Source of the DNA: Sphingomonas sp.
GTDB taxonomy: Bacteria > Pseudomonadota > Alphaproteobacteria > Sphingomonadales > Sphingomonadaceae
Assembly (NCBI RefSeq): GCF_017304635.1
Contig: NZ_JAFKMA010000004.1
Location: 186,001 to 250,000 of the forward strand
Length of the DNA: 64,000 bases
Direction of reading: 5' to 3'
Both the position numbers and the translations under genes were made by a program. Shown here piece by piece: positions 18,697 to 27,429 of the stretch. Numbering within the stretch: the stretch's first letter is position 1; each line of letters opens with the position of its first letter. A model generated the notes under the pieces. The model was not told the origin of the DNA. It did not search any database and saw nothing but the letters and a program-made list of their open reading frames with translations.

Positions 18697-19488
18697 ATGG
18701 ACGCGCGACCGATCCTGTTGTTCGATTCGGGGGTGGGCGGCCTGTCGGTGCTGGCCGCGGTGCGCGCGGCGCTGCCCCGGGCGAGCCTGGTATATGTCGC
18801 CGATTCGGCCGGCTTTCCCTACGGCACCAAGAGTGAAGCCGAGATCGCGGCGCGCGTACCGGCGCTGCTCGGGCGGCTGGCCGAACGCTACGACCCGCGG
18901 CTGATCGTGATCGCCTGCAACACCGCCTCGACGATCGCGCTGAGCCATGTCCGCTCGGCGCTCGACCTGGACGTCGTCGGCACCGTTCCCGCGATCAAGC
19001 CCGCCGCGGAGATGAGTCGCACGCGGGTGATCGGCGTGCTCGGCACCGATGCGACGGTGCGCCAGCCTTATGTCGACGATCTCGCCGCGCGTTTCGCCGG
19101 CGATTGCACGGTGCTGCGGCACGGCTCGGCGGCGCTGGTCGAACTGGCCGAAGCGAAGCTGCGCGGCGAACCGATCGACCTTTCCGCCTATCGCACCGCG
19201 ATCGCCGGACTGTTCGGCCAGCCGGATGGCGAGCGGATCGATGTCGTCGTCAACGCCTGCACCCATTTTCCGCTGGTGGTCGACGAACTGGTGGAGGTCG
19301 TGCCCCACCCGGTCACGTTCGTCGACGGCGCCCCCGGCATCGCCCGGCGAGTCGCGCATCTGACACAGGGCCAGGACTGGCCTGTCGCCCCCGAACACCG
19401 CGCCGTCTTCACGCGACTGACCGAGGCGGAGCGTGCGCTGGCGTCGGCGCTGGCGCGATTCGGGATCGACCGCAGCGAGGCGTTGTGA
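18697..19488 (+). CDS. murI: Glutamate racemase
   Basis: A 263-residue racemase that provides D-glutamate for peptidoglycan. [11 protein letters not shown] lies near the N-terminus, the first catalytic cysteine is in VIACNTAST at about 70-78, and the second is in [13 protein letters not shown] near 186-198. YPYGTK-like [11 protein letters not shown] is present. The start ATG at 18697 is followed by [14 protein letters not shown]. It is divergent from plsY and lies 43 bases before hemA on the same strand. Confidence 0.96.
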   Translation: MDARPILLFDSGVGGLSVLAAVRAALPRASLVYVADSAGFPYGTKSEAEIAARVPALLGRLAERYDPRLIVIACNTASTIALSHVRSALDLDVVGTVPAIKPAAEMSRTRVIGVLGTDATVRQPYVDDLAARFAGDCTVLRHGSAALVELAEAKLRGEPIDLSAYRTAIAGLFGQPDGERIDVVVNACTHFPLVVDELVEVVPHPVTFVDGAPGIARRVAHLTQGQDWPVAPEHRAVFTRLTEAERALASALARFGIDRSEAL

Positions 19489-19531
19489 TTGCCATGGAAA
19501 AGCGTCGCTTTCCGCGCTATCGGGCGGGTCC

Positions 19532-20773
19532 ATGACCGATACCGCCACCGCGCGTCCCGTCGATTACTCGCGGATCTTCACCCAGGCGATCGACCGGCTG
19601 CATGCCGAGGGTCGCTATCGCGTGTTCATCGACATCCTGCGCAACAAGGGCGCCTTCCCCAACGCGCGCTGCTTCGCCGGGCATAACGGGCCGAAGCCGA
19701 TCACCGTGTGGTGCTCGAACGACTATCTCGCGATGGGCCAGCACCCGAAGGTGATCGCGGCGATGGAGGAGGCGCTGCACGACGTCGGCGCCGGCTCCGG
19801 CGGCACCCGCAACATCGGCGGCAACACGCATTATCACGTCGATCTGGAGGCCGAGCTCGCCGATCTGCACGGCAAGCAGGGCGCGCTGCTGTTCACCTCC
19901 GGCTACGTCTCCAACGAGGCGACGCTGGCGACGCTGGCCAAGCTGCTGCCCGGCTGCATCGTCTTTTCGGACGAGCTCAACCACGCCTCGATGATCGCGG
20001 GCATCCGCAATTCGGGCTGCGAGAAGCGCGTGTTCCGGCACAACGACCTGGCGCATCTCGAGGAATTGCTGGCGGCCGAGAATCCTGCCGCGCCGAAGCT
20101 GATCGCGTTCGAGAGCGTCTATTCGATGGAGGGCGACATCGCCCCGATCGCCGGCGTGTGCGACCTTGCCGACAAATACAATGCGCTGACCTATTGCGAC
20201 GAGGTCCACGCGGTCGGGATGTACGGACCGCGCGGCGGCGGCATCACCGAACGCGAGGGGCTGGCCGACCGCATCACCATCATCGAGGGGACGCTGGGCA
20301 AGGCGTTCGGGGTGATGGGCGGTTATATCGCGGCCGACCAGACGATCATCGACGTCATCCGTTCCTACGCGCCGGGCTTCATCTTCACGACCTCGCTGTC
20401 GCCGGTGCTGGTCGCCGGCGTGCTGGCGAGCGTGCGGCACCTGAAGGCGTCGAGCGTCGAGCGCGACGGGCAGCAGGCGGCGGCGGCGACGCTGAAGGCG
20501 ATGATGGCCGAGGCCGGACTGCCGGTGCTGGCCGGCGAGACGCACATCGTCCCGCTGATGGTCGGCGATCCGGTCAAGGCCAAGAAGATCAGCGACATCC
20601 TGCTCGCCGAATACGGCGTCTACGTCCAGCCGATCAATTACCCGACCGTCCCCCGCGGCACCGAACGGCTGCGCTTCACGCCCGGCCCCGCGCACGACGA
20701 GGCGATGATGCGCGACCTGACCGACGCGCTGGTCGAGATCTGGGGCCGGCTGGAGTTGCGCAAGGCGGCTTGA
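19532..20773 (+). CDS. hemA: 5-Aminolevulinate synthase (Shemin pathway)
   Basis: A 413-residue PLP enzyme that condenses glycine and succinyl-CoA, the first committed step of tetrapyrrole synthesis in alphaproteobacteria. Visible motifs are the N-terminal [54 protein letters not shown], and the PLP lysine in [15 protein letters not shown]. Length equals that of Rhodobacter HemA. The ATG at 19532 is the natural start. Later heme genes hemC and hemD lie 16 kb away in this window. Confidence 0.97.
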   Translation: MTDTATARPVDYSRIFTQAIDRLHAEGRYRVFIDILRNKGAFPNARCFAGHNGPKPITVWCSNDYLAMGQHPKVIAAMEEALHDVGAGSGGTRNIGGNTHYHVDLEAELADLHGKQGALLFTSGYVSNEATLATLAKLLPGCIVFSDELNHASMIAGIRNSGCEKRVFRHNDLAHLEELLAAENPAAPKLIAFESVYSMEGDIAPIAGVCDLADKYNALTYCDEVHAVGMYGPRGGGITEREGLADRITIIEGTLGKAFGVMGGYIAADQTIIDVIRSYAPGFIFTTSLSPVLVAGVLASVRHLKASSVERDGQQAAAATLKAMMAEAGLPVLAGETHIVPLMVGDPVKAKKISDILLAEYGVYVQPINYPTVPRGTERLRFTPGPAHDEAMMRDLTDALVEIWGRLELRKAA

Positions 20774-20792
20774 GAGCCGCTTGAATAACACC

Positions 20793-20825
20793 GTCATCCC
20801 CGCGGAAGCGGGGACCCATCTCCTG
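20793..20825 (+). repeat. 33-bp palindromic repeat, left copy
   Basis: Begins GTCATCCCCGCGGAAGC and continues through GGGGACCCATCTCCTG. It is the inverted partner of the copy at 21141-21173, with 32 of 33 positions identical. Each copy also contains its own TCCCCGC...GCGGGGA hairpin, like the REP-type elements of many proteobacteria. Confidence 0.85.
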
Positions 20826-20839
20826 GACGCGCCACGCAG

Positions 20840-21130
20840 TCAGCGGTTGAGGTCGAACCACAAGTCACGCCAGTCTGGATTGGCGCGTTCGATCAACTCG
20901 ACTTTCCATACACGCCGCCATTTCTTGATGGCCTTTTCGCGAGCAATGGCGTCCCGTATGTCGTCGGCAAATTCTACGTAGACGAGCTTGTCGATCCCAT
21001 ATTCTGCACAGAATTTGCTGCCAGTCCCGGCTTTGTGTTCGACCATTCGTAATCGGATATTGACGCAAACACCCGTGTAGAGCGCGCCGTTCCTGCGGTT
21101 GGTCAGGATATAGACACAGCCGCCTAGCTT
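20840..21130 (-). pseudogene. GIY-YIG endonuclease-like gene with no usable start codon
   Basis: The frame encodes a complete single-domain GIY-YIG (URI) nuclease: GGCVYILTNRRNGALYTGV, an internal RLRMVEHK with the Arg-Glu-His expected of the family, and the C-terminal EKAIKKWRRVWKVELIERANP. No ATG, GTG or TTG precedes the GIY motif in frame; going upstream the frame reaches the nrdR stop codon. The only ATG, at 21046, would give a 68-residue product without the catalytic GIY part. It is therefore probably inactive, or starts from a non-standard codon. The gene is framed by the inverted 33-bp repeats. Confidence 0.65.
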
Positions 21131-21140
21131 GGTTCTCCTG

Positions 21141-21173
21141 CAGGAGATGGGTCCCCGCTTTCGCGGGGATGAC
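21141..21173 (-). repeat. 33-bp palindromic repeat, right copy
   Basis: Inverted copy of 20793-20825 with one mismatch. Together the two copies enclose about 380 bases holding only the GIY-YIG frame. The right copy sits 15 bases beyond the nrdR stop. Confidence 0.85.
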
Positions 21174-21187
21174 GGCTGGGGGGCGGG

Positions 21188-21649
21188 TTACGGCTTCCCC
21201 ATCTCGCTGACGTTGCCGGCGAATTCCTCAAAGTCGCGCGCCTCGCTGAAGTCGCGGTACACGCTGGCGAAGCGGATGTACGCGACCGAGTCGAGGCCCT
21301 TCAGCCCGTCCATCACCAGTTCGCCGATCCGCTTCGACGACACCTCGGCATCGCCCGACGTCTCGAGCTGGCGCTGGATGCCCGACACCAGTTTCTCGAT
21401 ACGGACCGGATCGATCGAGCGCTTGCGCGTCGCGATCTCGATCGATCGCATCAGTTTCTCGCGCTCGAACGGCTCGCGCCGCCCCTCGCTCTTGGTCACG
21501 GTCAGCTCGCGGAGCTGGATCCGCTCGAACGTGGTGAAGCGCGCTGCGCACCCCTCGCACTGCCGCCGCCGGCGGATCGCGGCGCCGTCGTCGGTCGGCC
21601 GCGAATCCTTGACCTGGCTGTCCTCGTGTCCGCAGAAGGGGCAGCGCAT
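21188..21649 (-). CDS. nrdR: Transcriptional repressor NrdR
   Basis: A 153-residue repressor of ribonucleotide reductase genes. The zinc ribbon uses C3, C6, C31 and C34 ([10 protein letters not shown] and [18 protein letters not shown]). An ATP-cone follows ([21 protein letters not shown]) and senses ATP/dATP. It sits downstream of glyA in the order found in many alphaproteobacteria, with one small gene between. Confidence 0.97.
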   Translation of the reverse strand: MRCPFCGHEDSQVKDSRPTDDGAAIRRRRQCEGCAARFTTFERIQLRELTVTKSEGRREPFEREKLMRSIEIATRKRSIDPVRIEKLVSGIQRQLETSGDAEVSSKRIGELVMDGLKGLDSVAYIRFASVYRDFSEARDFEEFAGNVSEMGKP

Positions 21650-21652
21650 CCG

Positions 21653-21901
21653 TTACCGGTTCTTTCGCAGCAGCGCGTAGCCCGCGCCCAGGATCGCCCC
21701 GCCGACCAGCGAGATCGGCAGCACCACCGCCGCCAGCGCGCCGACCGCGGCCCCGCCGACGACCTTGTTGCCGTTGTCGCCGCCGATGAACTTGGCGGTG
21801 TGATCGACCGCGGCGTCGAGCGCCTCGACCACGTCCTCGCCCACCGCGCGCACGGTATCCTCGAAGCGCGTGCCGGTCTTCTGCTCGTTCGACTCGTCCA
21901 T
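21653..21901 (-). CDS. Small glycine-rich membrane protein, unknown function
   Basis: An 82-residue protein with a polar acidic N-terminus (MDESNEQKTGTRFEDTVRAV) and a C-terminal hydrophobic, Gly/Ala-rich stretch (VVGGAAVGALAAVVLPISLVGG, shown in part) with glycine-zipper spacing, ending in a positively charged tail. It probably inserts in the inner membrane. I took the ATG at 21901, because the longer form would overlap glyA. It sits between glyA and nrdR, three bases before the latter, and is likely part of that transcription unit. Confidence 0.65.
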   Translation of the reverse strand: MDESNEQKTGTRFEDTVRAVGEDVVEALDAAVDHTAKFIGGDNGNKVVGGAAVGALAAVVLPISLVGGAILGAGYALLRKNR

Positions 21902-21902
21902 C

Positions 21903-23213
21903 CTAGCCTCCATAGATCGGGAAGCGGTGACATAGTGAATTAACACGCTCACGCACAGCATTTTCTACCTGCGCGTCGCCCAGTTCACCATTTTTGGCGA
22001 GTCCGTCGAGCACGTCGGCGACCATGTTGCCGATCTCGCGGAACTCCGCCGCGCCGAAACCACGGGTCGTGCCGGCCGGCGAGCCGACGCGGATGCCGCT
22101 GGTCTTGACCGGGGGCAGCGGGTCGTTGGGGATGCCGTTCTTGTTGCAGGTGATGCCCGCGCGCTCGAGCGCTTCGTCGGCATCCTTGCCGGTCACGCCG
22201 AGCGGGGTCAGGTCGACCAGCGCGAGGTGCGTGTCGGTCCCGCCCGAGACGAGGTTGCAGCCGCGCTCCTTCAACGTCGCCGCCAGCACCTTGGCATTCT
22301 CGACCACGGCGGCGATGTACGTCGTGAAATCGGGCTGGAGCGCTTCGCCGAACGCGACCGCCTTGGCGGCGATGACGTGCATCAGCGGGCCGCCCTGCAA
22401 GCCCGGGAACACCGCCGAGTTGATCTTCTTCGCGATTCCCTCGTCGTCGGTCATCACCATGCCGCCGCGCGGGCCGCGCAGCGTCTTGTGCGTGGTGGTG
22501 GTGACGACATGGGCGTGGCCGAACGGGGTCGGGTGATGGCCGCTGGCGACGAGGCCGGCGAAGTGCGCCATGTCGACCATGAACAGCGCACCGACCTCGT
22601 CGGCGATCGCGCGGAACTTCGCGAAGTCGAGTGTACGGGGGTAGGCGCTGCCGCCGGTGATGATGAGCTTGGGGCGATGCTCCTTGGCCAGCGCCTCGAC
22701 CTGGTCGAAGTCGATCAGGTGGGTGTCGGGCGTCACGCCGTACTGGACGGCGTTGAACCACTTGCCCGACATCGCGGCCCTGGCGCCGTGAGTCAGGTGG
22801 CCGCCGGCATCGAGGCTGAGCCCCATGATCGTGTCGCCGGGCCTGGTCAGCGCGAGCATCACCGCGCCGTTGGCCTGCGCGCCCGAATGCGGCTGGACGT
22901 TGGCGAAGCCGCAGCCGAACAGCTGCCTGGCGCGGTCGATCGCGAGCTGCTCGACCTCGTCGGACGGGTGGCAGCCCTGGTAGTAGCGCTTGCCGGGATA
23001 CCCTTCGGCATATTTGTTGGTGAATACAGAGCCTTGCGCTTCGAGCACGGCCTTCGACACGATGTTCTCGCTGGCGATCAGCTCGATCTGGTGGCGCTCG
23101 CGGTCGAGTTCGTGCTCGACGCCCTTGAACACCGCGGGATCGGCCTCGGCAAGGCCGCGGGTGAAAAAGCCACTCGGCTGGACGTCGGTCAGGGCGGTCG
23201 GGTTCGTGCTCAT
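21903..23213 (-). CDS. glyA: Serine hydroxymethyltransferase
   Basis: A 436-residue PLP enzyme converting serine and tetrahydrofolate to glycine and methylene-THF. Motifs include [34 protein letters not shown], and the PLP lysine in [15 protein letters not shown]. The start overlaps the rpiB stop by four bases. Glycine made here feeds HemA, encoded nearby, although no shared transcript is implied. Confidence 0.98.
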   Translation of the reverse strand: MSTNPTALTDVQPSGFFTRGLAEADPAVFKGVEHELDRERHQIELIASENIVSKAVLEAQGSVFTNKYAEGYPGKRYYQGCHPSDEVEQLAIDRARQLFGCGFANVQPHSGAQANGAVMLALTRPGDTIMGLSLDAGGHLTHGARAAMSGKWFNAVQYGVTPDTHLIDFDQVEALAKEHRPKLIITGGSAYPRTLDFAKFRAIADEVGALFMVDMAHFAGLVASGHHPTPFGHAHVVTTTTHKTLRGPRGGMVMTDDEGIAKKINSAVFPGLQGGPLMHVIAAKAVAFGEALQPDFTTYIAAVVENAKVLAATLKERGCNLVSGGTDTHLALVDLTPLGVTGKDADEALERAGITCNKNGIPNDPLPPVKTSGIRVGSPAGTTRGFGAAEFREIGNMVADVLDGLAKNGELGDAQVENAVRERVNSLCHRFPIYGG

Positions 23214-23662
23214 CGGGGCTCCTCGGCGAAGGGCGGGTTGCTCAATTTGTCGACGCGGCCGGCATGGCGGCCGCCGGCGAAGTCGCCGACCAGGAACGAC
23301 TGGACGCAGGCCTTCGCCATGTCCTCGCCGATCAGGCGGGCGCCCATCGCCAGCACGTCGGCGTCGTTATGCTCGCGCGCCAGCGCGGCGGCGTAGGGGT
23401 CGCCGACCAGCGCGCAACGGACGGCGGGGTGACGGTTGACCGCGATCGAGATGCCGATCCCCGACCCGCACAAGGCGATGCCGCGATCGGCCTGGCCGGC
23501 GGCCATCGCCTCGGCCAGGGCATAGCCGTAATCGGGATAGTCGACCCGGGCGTCGGTCGCCGGGCCGAGATCGAGGACATTGTGTCCCAGCCCGCGCAGC
23601 CACTCGGTCAACATGGCCTTGAGGGCGACGGCGGCGTGGTCGGACGCGATGGCGATGCGCAT
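23210..23662 (-). CDS. rpiB: Ribose 5-phosphate isomerase B
   Basis: A 150-residue RpiB/LacAB family isomerase. The start is the ATG of [31 protein letters not shown] and the catalytic cysteine in [17 protein letters not shown] are present, as is the conserved [13 protein letters not shown]. It interconverts ribose 5- and ribulose 5-phosphate. It precedes glyA, with a four-base overlap. Confidence 0.94.
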   Translation of the reverse strand: MRIAIASDHAAVALKAMLTEWLRGLGHNVLDLGPATDARVDYPDYGYALAEAMAAGQADRGIALCGSGIGISIAVNRHPAVRCALVGDPYAAALAREHNDADVLAMGARLIGEDMAKACVQSFLVGDFAGGRHAGRVDKLSNPPFAEEPR

Positions 23663-23772
23663 GTTCGGGGCAGCGGTCCTTGGCAAGCTGGCGGCTGTGC
23701 CGGCGCCTTTAACGATCCGCACCGCGTTGCGCCACCCCGCTCGCGGGCTTTTTGCCGCATCGCCGTCCGATC

Positions 23773-23810
23773 GTCACACATGCTTCGCGCAATCGTCATT
23801 CAACCGTCAC
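23773..23810 (+). promoter_or_regulatory. Candidate Pho box upstream of btaA
   Basis: Three GTCAC/GTCAT half-sites start at 23773, 23795 and 23806, exactly 22 and 11 bases apart. This is the 11-bp periodicity of PhoB boxes, whose consensus is CTGTCAT-N4-CTGTCAT. The last copy ends 24 bases before the btaA start. Betaine-lipid genes are PhoB-activated in Sinorhizobium, which fits. Confidence 0.55.
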
Positions 23811-23834
23811 CACGTTCGCCTAGCGGGTCCGGGC

Positions 23835-25064
23835 ATGGCCACAGCCCCTGCTCCCAAGAAGAACCGCGCCGTCGCGGATGCCGTCCACCGCCACGATCAC
23901 CTGACGCGACAGGGTCTGCTCGAACGCGCCTTCACGTTCGCGTTCCGCGGGCTGGTCTATGCGCAGATCTGGGAAGATCCCGCGATCGACATGGAAGCGC
24001 TGGCGATTCAGCCGGACAACCATGTCGTGACCATCGCCTCGGGCGGGTGCAACGCGCTGTCGTACCTGACGGCGAACCCGCGCCGGGTCACCGCGGTCGA
24101 TCTCAACACCGCGCATGTCGCGCTCAACAAGCTGAAGCTCGCGGCGGCGCGCCACCTGCCCGATTACGACGCGTTTCACCTGTTCTTCGCCGATGCCGAC
24201 ACGAAGGCGAATCTCGCCGCGTACAAGGCGCATATCCGCGACCGGCTCGACCAGCCGACGCGCACCTATTGGGAAAGTCGCGACCTGATCGGCCGGCGGC
24301 GGATCGGCGGGTTCGCCAAGGGGCTGTACAAGCGCGGTCTGCTGGGCGGGTTCATCGGCGCGGCCCACATGCTCGCGCGGCTCCACGGCGTCGACCCGCG
24401 CGCGATCCTGAAGGCCCGGACGATCGAGGAACAGCGCGCGATCTTCGACCGCGACTATGCGCCGTTCTTCGACAAGGCGTTCGTCCGCTGGCTGACCGAC
24501 CAGCCGGCGTCGCTGTTCGGGCTCGGCATCCCGCCCGCGCAATACGAGGCGCTGGCCGGTGACGCGAAGATGGCGACGGTGCTGAAGCAGCGGTTGCAGA
24601 AGCTCGCGTGCGATTTCGACCTGAAGGACAATTATTTCGCGTGGCAGGCGTTCGGACGCGGCTATGCCAAGGGGTCGGCGGCGCCGTTGCCGCCCTATCT
24701 CCAGGCGGACAATTACCGCGACGTGGTCGACCGGCTCGACCGGATCGAGGTGCTGCACGCCAATTATATCGATTTCCTGCGCCGCCAGCCCGATGCCTCG
24801 CTCGACCGCTACATCCTGCTCGACGCGCAGGACTGGATGACCGACGCGCAACTGACCGATATCTGGACCGAGATCACGCGGACCGCCCGCCCCGGTTCGC
24901 GCGTCCTGTTCCGCACGGCGGGCATCGAGACGATCCTGCCGAGCCGCGTGCCGGACGCGATCCTGGGCCGATGGACGTATCGGGCGGAGGAGTCGCTCGA
25001 TTACACCCGGCGCGACCGCTCCTCGATCTACGGCGGCGTGCACCTCTACGTGCTGGGAGCATGA
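23835..25064 (+). CDS. btaA: BtaA, diacylglycerol 3-amino-3-carboxypropyl transferase
   Basis: A 409-residue protein of the DUF3419/BtaA family, which transfers the 3-amino-3-carboxypropyl group from SAM to diacylglycerol, the first step to the betaine lipid DGTS. Visible features are GLVYAQIWEDPAIDMEAL, the SAM-fold loop IASGGCNALSYLTANP, VDLNTAHVALNKLKLAA, LLDAQDWM and a C-terminal RSSIYGGVHLYVL. The frame is open to 23580, but the ATG at 23835 fits the family length and leaves the Pho-box region non-coding. Its partner btaB lies 96 bases downstream. Confidence 0.9.
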   Translation: MATAPAPKKNRAVADAVHRHDHLTRQGLLERAFTFAFRGLVYAQIWEDPAIDMEALAIQPDNHVVTIASGGCNALSYLTANPRRVTAVDLNTAHVALNKLKLAAARHLPDYDAFHLFFADADTKANLAAYKAHIRDRLDQPTRTYWESRDLIGRRRIGGFAKGLYKRGLLGGFIGAAHMLARLHGVDPRAILKARTIEEQRAIFDRDYAPFFDKAFVRWLTDQPASLFGLGIPPAQYEALAGDAKMATVLKQRLQKLACDFDLKDNYFAWQAFGRGYAKGSAAPLPPYLQADNYRDVVDRLDRIEVLHANYIDFLRRQPDASLDRYILLDAQDWMTDAQLTDIWTEITRTARPGSRVLFRTAGIETILPSRVPDAILGRWTYRAEESLDYTRRDRSSIYGGVHLYVLGA

Positions 25065-25089
25065 CCTGAGCGACATTGTTCAGGTCACG

Positions 25090-25150
25090 GCGCCGGCCCA
25101 GCATCGGGTGGACAGCGCCCAGCGCTGTCCACCCGATGCTGGGCCGGCGC
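25090..25150. repeat. Perfect 29-bp hairpin between btaA and btaB
   Basis: Two exactly complementary 29-base arms, beginning GCGCCGGCCCAGCATCGG, are separated by only CCA. The structure fills most of the 96-base gap between the two genes of one pathway and ends ten bases before the btaB ATG. No U-run follows, so a stabiliser or attenuator is as likely as a terminator. Confidence 0.8.
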
Positions 25151-25160
25151 GGTACGTACG

Positions 25161-25805
25161 ATGAGCGCCCAGCCCCACGCAGCGCAAATGGATGCGATCT
25201 ATCGCACCCAGCGCCATTTCTACGACCTCACGCGCAAATATTATCTGCTAGGCCGCGACGCGTTGATCGAGCGGCTGGCGCCGCCGCCGAGCGGGCATGT
25301 GCTGGAGGCGGGGTGCGGCACCGGGCGCAACCTGATCGTCGCGGCACGGCGCTGGCCCGACGCGCACTATTACGGCGTCGACATCTCGGCCGCGATGCTG
25401 GAGACCGCGCGCGCCAACGTCGCCAGGGCCGGGCTGGCCGGCCGGATCGTGTTCGCGGAAGGCGACGCGACGGCATTCGACGCCATGACGCTGTTCGGCC
25501 GCGCCGATTTCGATCGGGTGTTCCAGAGCTACACGCTGTCGATGATCCCCGACTGGCGCGGTGCGCTGCGCGAGGGCGCGGCGAAGGTGGCGCCGGGCGG
25601 CCGCCTCGACATCGTCGATTTCGGCCAGCAGGAAGGGTTGCCGCGCTGGTTCCGCGCCGCATTGTTCGCGTGGCTGGGCAAATTCGACGTGAGCCCGCGC
25701 GCCGACCTGTTCGCGGTGGTGGACAGGCAGGGGCTGAAGGCGCAACACGGCGCGCTCTATCGTGGCTATGCCTGGAGCGCGTCGCTTACTCGTGCCGAAT
25801 CCTGA
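25161..25805 (+). CDS. btaB: BtaB-like SAM-dependent N-methyltransferase
   Basis: A 214-residue class I methyltransferase with SAM motif LEAGCGTGRNLIVAARRWP, DISAAMLETA, and FQSYTLSMIPDW. An N-terminal IYRTQRHFYDLTRKYYLLGRD block is typical of BtaB proteins. It should carry out the three N-methylations that turn diacylglycerylhomoserine into DGTS. The call rests on motif pattern plus adjacency to btaA. Its last 44 bases overlap the next gene if that gene starts at its first ATG. Confidence 0.85.
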   Translation: MSAQPHAAQMDAIYRTQRHFYDLTRKYYLLGRDALIERLAPPPSGHVLEAGCGTGRNLIVAARRWPDAHYYGVDISAAMLETARANVARAGLAGRIVFAEGDATAFDAMTLFGRADFDRVFQSYTLSMIPDWRGALREGAAKVAPGGRLDIVDFGQQEGLPRWFRAALFAWLGKFDVSPRADLFAVVDRQGLKAQHGALYRGYAWSASLTRAES

Positions 25806-26532
25806 CACTCACCAACCCGTCCCCCAGCCCGTCATCGTCCTCGTGCGGCCCCAACTGGGCGAGAATATCGGCAAGGCGGCGCGCGCGATGCTCAATTTCG
25901 GGCTGACCGAGCTGCGTCTCGTCGCCCCGCGCGACGGCTGGCCCAACCCGCAGGCCGGGCCGGCGGCGTCGGGGGCGGATGTCGTGCTGGAGCGGGCGCG
26001 TGTGTTCGACAGCGTCGCCGACGCGGTCGCCGATTGCACGCACGTCTATGCGACGACGGTGCGCAAGCGCGGGATCACCAAGCCGGTGGTGACGCCGGAA
26101 CAGGCGGCGCGCGACATCCACGCCGGGCCGGGTCGCGCCGCGATCTTGTTCGGGCCGGAGCGATCGGGGCTCGAGACCGACGACGTCGCCGTCGCGCGGA
26201 CGATCGTGACCGTGCCGATCAATCCCGAGTTCGGCAGCCTCAACCTGGCGCAGGCCGTGATCCTGGTCGCGTACGAATGGTCGAAGCACGTCGCGCTGGC
26301 GCAACCGCCCGAGGTCGAGCTGCCCGAGGTGGCGTCGCAGGGCGAGCTCGACGGGATGATCGACCAGCTCGACACGATGCTCGACGCCGCCGGCTTCTAC
26401 TTCCCGCCCGACCGCGTGCCCGCATCGAAGCGGACGCTGCGCACGCTCCTGACCAAGCCCGGCTGGTCGAGCCAGGAAGTACGCACCCTGCGCGGCGTAC
26501 TGTCGGCGCTGGCCAATCCGCGACAGCGCTGA
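25762..26532 (+). CDS. trmJ: TrmJ-type tRNA 2'-O-methyltransferase
   Basis: A SpoU-family (SPOUT knot) methyltransferase of up to 256 residues. Motif 1 is VRPQLGENIGKAARAMLNFG, motif 2 ILFGPERSGLETDDV and motif 3 VPINPEFGSLNLAQAV. This is the TrmJ pattern, which modifies position 32 of several tRNAs. A C-terminal helical extension (LDTMLDAAGFYFPPDR) is also TrmJ-like. The ATG at 25762 overlaps btaB by 44 bases; a GTG at 25792 in the same frame is an alternative start. Confidence 0.88.
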   Translation: MAMPGARRLLVPNPDTHQPVPQPVIVLVRPQLGENIGKAARAMLNFGLTELRLVAPRDGWPNPQAGPAASGADVVLERARVFDSVADAVADCTHVYATTVRKRGITKPVVTPEQAARDIHAGPGRAAILFGPERSGLETDDVAVARTIVTVPINPEFGSLNLAQAVILVAYEWSKHVALAQPPEVELPEVASQGELDGMIDQLDTMLDAAGFYFPPDRVPASKRTLRTLLTKPGWSSQEVRTLRGVLSALANPRQR

Positions 26533-26534
26533 CC

Positions 26535-26561
26535 TTGACTCGGGGCTGGCACCCGTCTAGG
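26535..26561 (+). promoter_or_regulatory. Candidate rpsD promoter
   Basis: TTGACT at 26535-26540 with a TCTAGG-like box at 26556-26561 lies 113 bases ahead of rpsD, immediately after the trmJ stop. Spacing of 15 bases is short, so the -10 assignment is uncertain. Confidence 0.35.
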
Positions 26562-26673
26562 CGCCACGCCTTCGCAATCGGCCCCGCATTCCGGTGAAGC
26601 GGTGGCCCTGCCGATCCCTCGATCCCAGCAGAGCGATACCGGAACCAACGTCTTAGCGATTGAAGGACAGAAT

Positions 26674-27288
26674 ATGACGAAGCGCACCAGCGCCAAGCAC
26701 AAGCTCGACCGCCGGATGGGCGAGAACATCTGGGGCCGTCCCAAGTCCCCAGTGAACAAGCGCGAATACGGCCCCGGCCAGCACGGCCAGCGCCGCAAGG
26801 GCAAGGTCTCCGACTTCGGTCTGCAGCTGCGCGCCAAGCAGAAGCTGAAGGGCTATTACGGCGACGTGACCGAGAAGCAGTTCAAGCACTGTTACCAGGA
26901 AGCGGCCCGCATGAAGGGCGATACCAGCCAGAACCTGATCGGCCTGCTCGAGCAGCGGCTCGACATGATCGTCTATCGCGCGAAGTTCGCGCCGACGATC
27001 TTCGCCGCGCGCCAGCTGGTCAGCCACGGCCACATTCGCGTCAACGGCGTGAAGTGCAACATCGCCAGCCGCCGCTGCTTCGTCGGCGACGAGATCACGC
27101 TGGGTTCGAAGGCCAAGGAAATGGCGCTGGTGATGGAAGCGCAGGGCCTCGCCGAGCGCGAAATCCCCGATTACGTCGCGCCCGACGGCAACGCGAAGGT
27201 GACCTTCACCCGCGTCCCAACGCTCGACGAAGTGCCCTACCCGGTGAAGATGGAGCCCAATCTCGTTGTCGAATTTTACTCGCGCTAA
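26674..27288 (+). CDS. rpsD: 30S ribosomal protein S4
   Basis: A 204-residue primary rRNA-binding protein of the small subunit. The N-terminus [20 protein letters not shown] is the alphaproteobacterial form, with [20 protein letters not shown] following. The S4 RNA-binding domain is at about 93-155 ([20 protein letters not shown] and [10 protein letters not shown]). The frame extends upstream, but the ATG at 26674 follows AGGACAGAAT. The stop codon lies in the loop of a hairpin. Confidence 0.98.
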   Translation: MTKRTSAKHKLDRRMGENIWGRPKSPVNKREYGPGQHGQRRKGKVSDFGLQLRAKQKLKGYYGDVTEKQFKHCYQEAARMKGDTSQNLIGLLEQRLDMIVYRAKFAPTIFAARQLVSHGHIRVNGVKCNIASRRCFVGDEITLGSKAKEMALVMEAQGLAEREIPDYVAPDGNAKVTFTRVPTLDEVPYPVKMEPNLVVEFYSR

Positions 27289-27301
27289 GCGAGTAAAATT
27301 C
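27271..27301. terminator. Hairpin spanning the rpsD stop codon
   Basis: GAATTTTACTCGC pairs perfectly with GCGAGTAAAATTC around the loop GCTAA, which contains the TAA stop. It is the only AT-containing strong stem nearby. No U-run follows directly. Confidence 0.6.
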
Positions 27302-27349
27302 GCAACTTGAAGAGATTGGGCCGGCCGGCGGCGCTCAAACGCCGTCCGA

Positions 27350-27420
27350 CGACGCGGGATTCACTCCCGCGTCGGCTTGCAGGACTGATGAAGGGCGGTC
27401 CCGCGGGGCCGCCCTCTTTC
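27350..27420 (+). terminator. Two further hairpins after rpsD, second terminator-like
   Basis: A 10-bp stem (CGACGCGGGA / TCCCGCGTCG) occupies 27350-27374. A second stem at 27393-27414 (GGGCGGTCCC / GGGGCCGCCC with one G-U pair) is followed by TCTTTCGTTT. The second looks like the real rpsD terminator; the segment between might be a short 3' RNA. Confidence 0.5.
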
Positions 27421-27429
27421 GTTTGGCGG

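Noticed and set aside
18055-19488. A 477-codon reading of murI with a long N-terminal extension
   Set aside because: The first 214 codons run antisense to plsY and are low-complexity. The murI domain starts at 18697.
27350-27374. A tRNA-like element after rpsD
   Set aside because: The 10-bp stem and loop do not extend to a cloverleaf and no acceptor stem or T-loop consensus is present.
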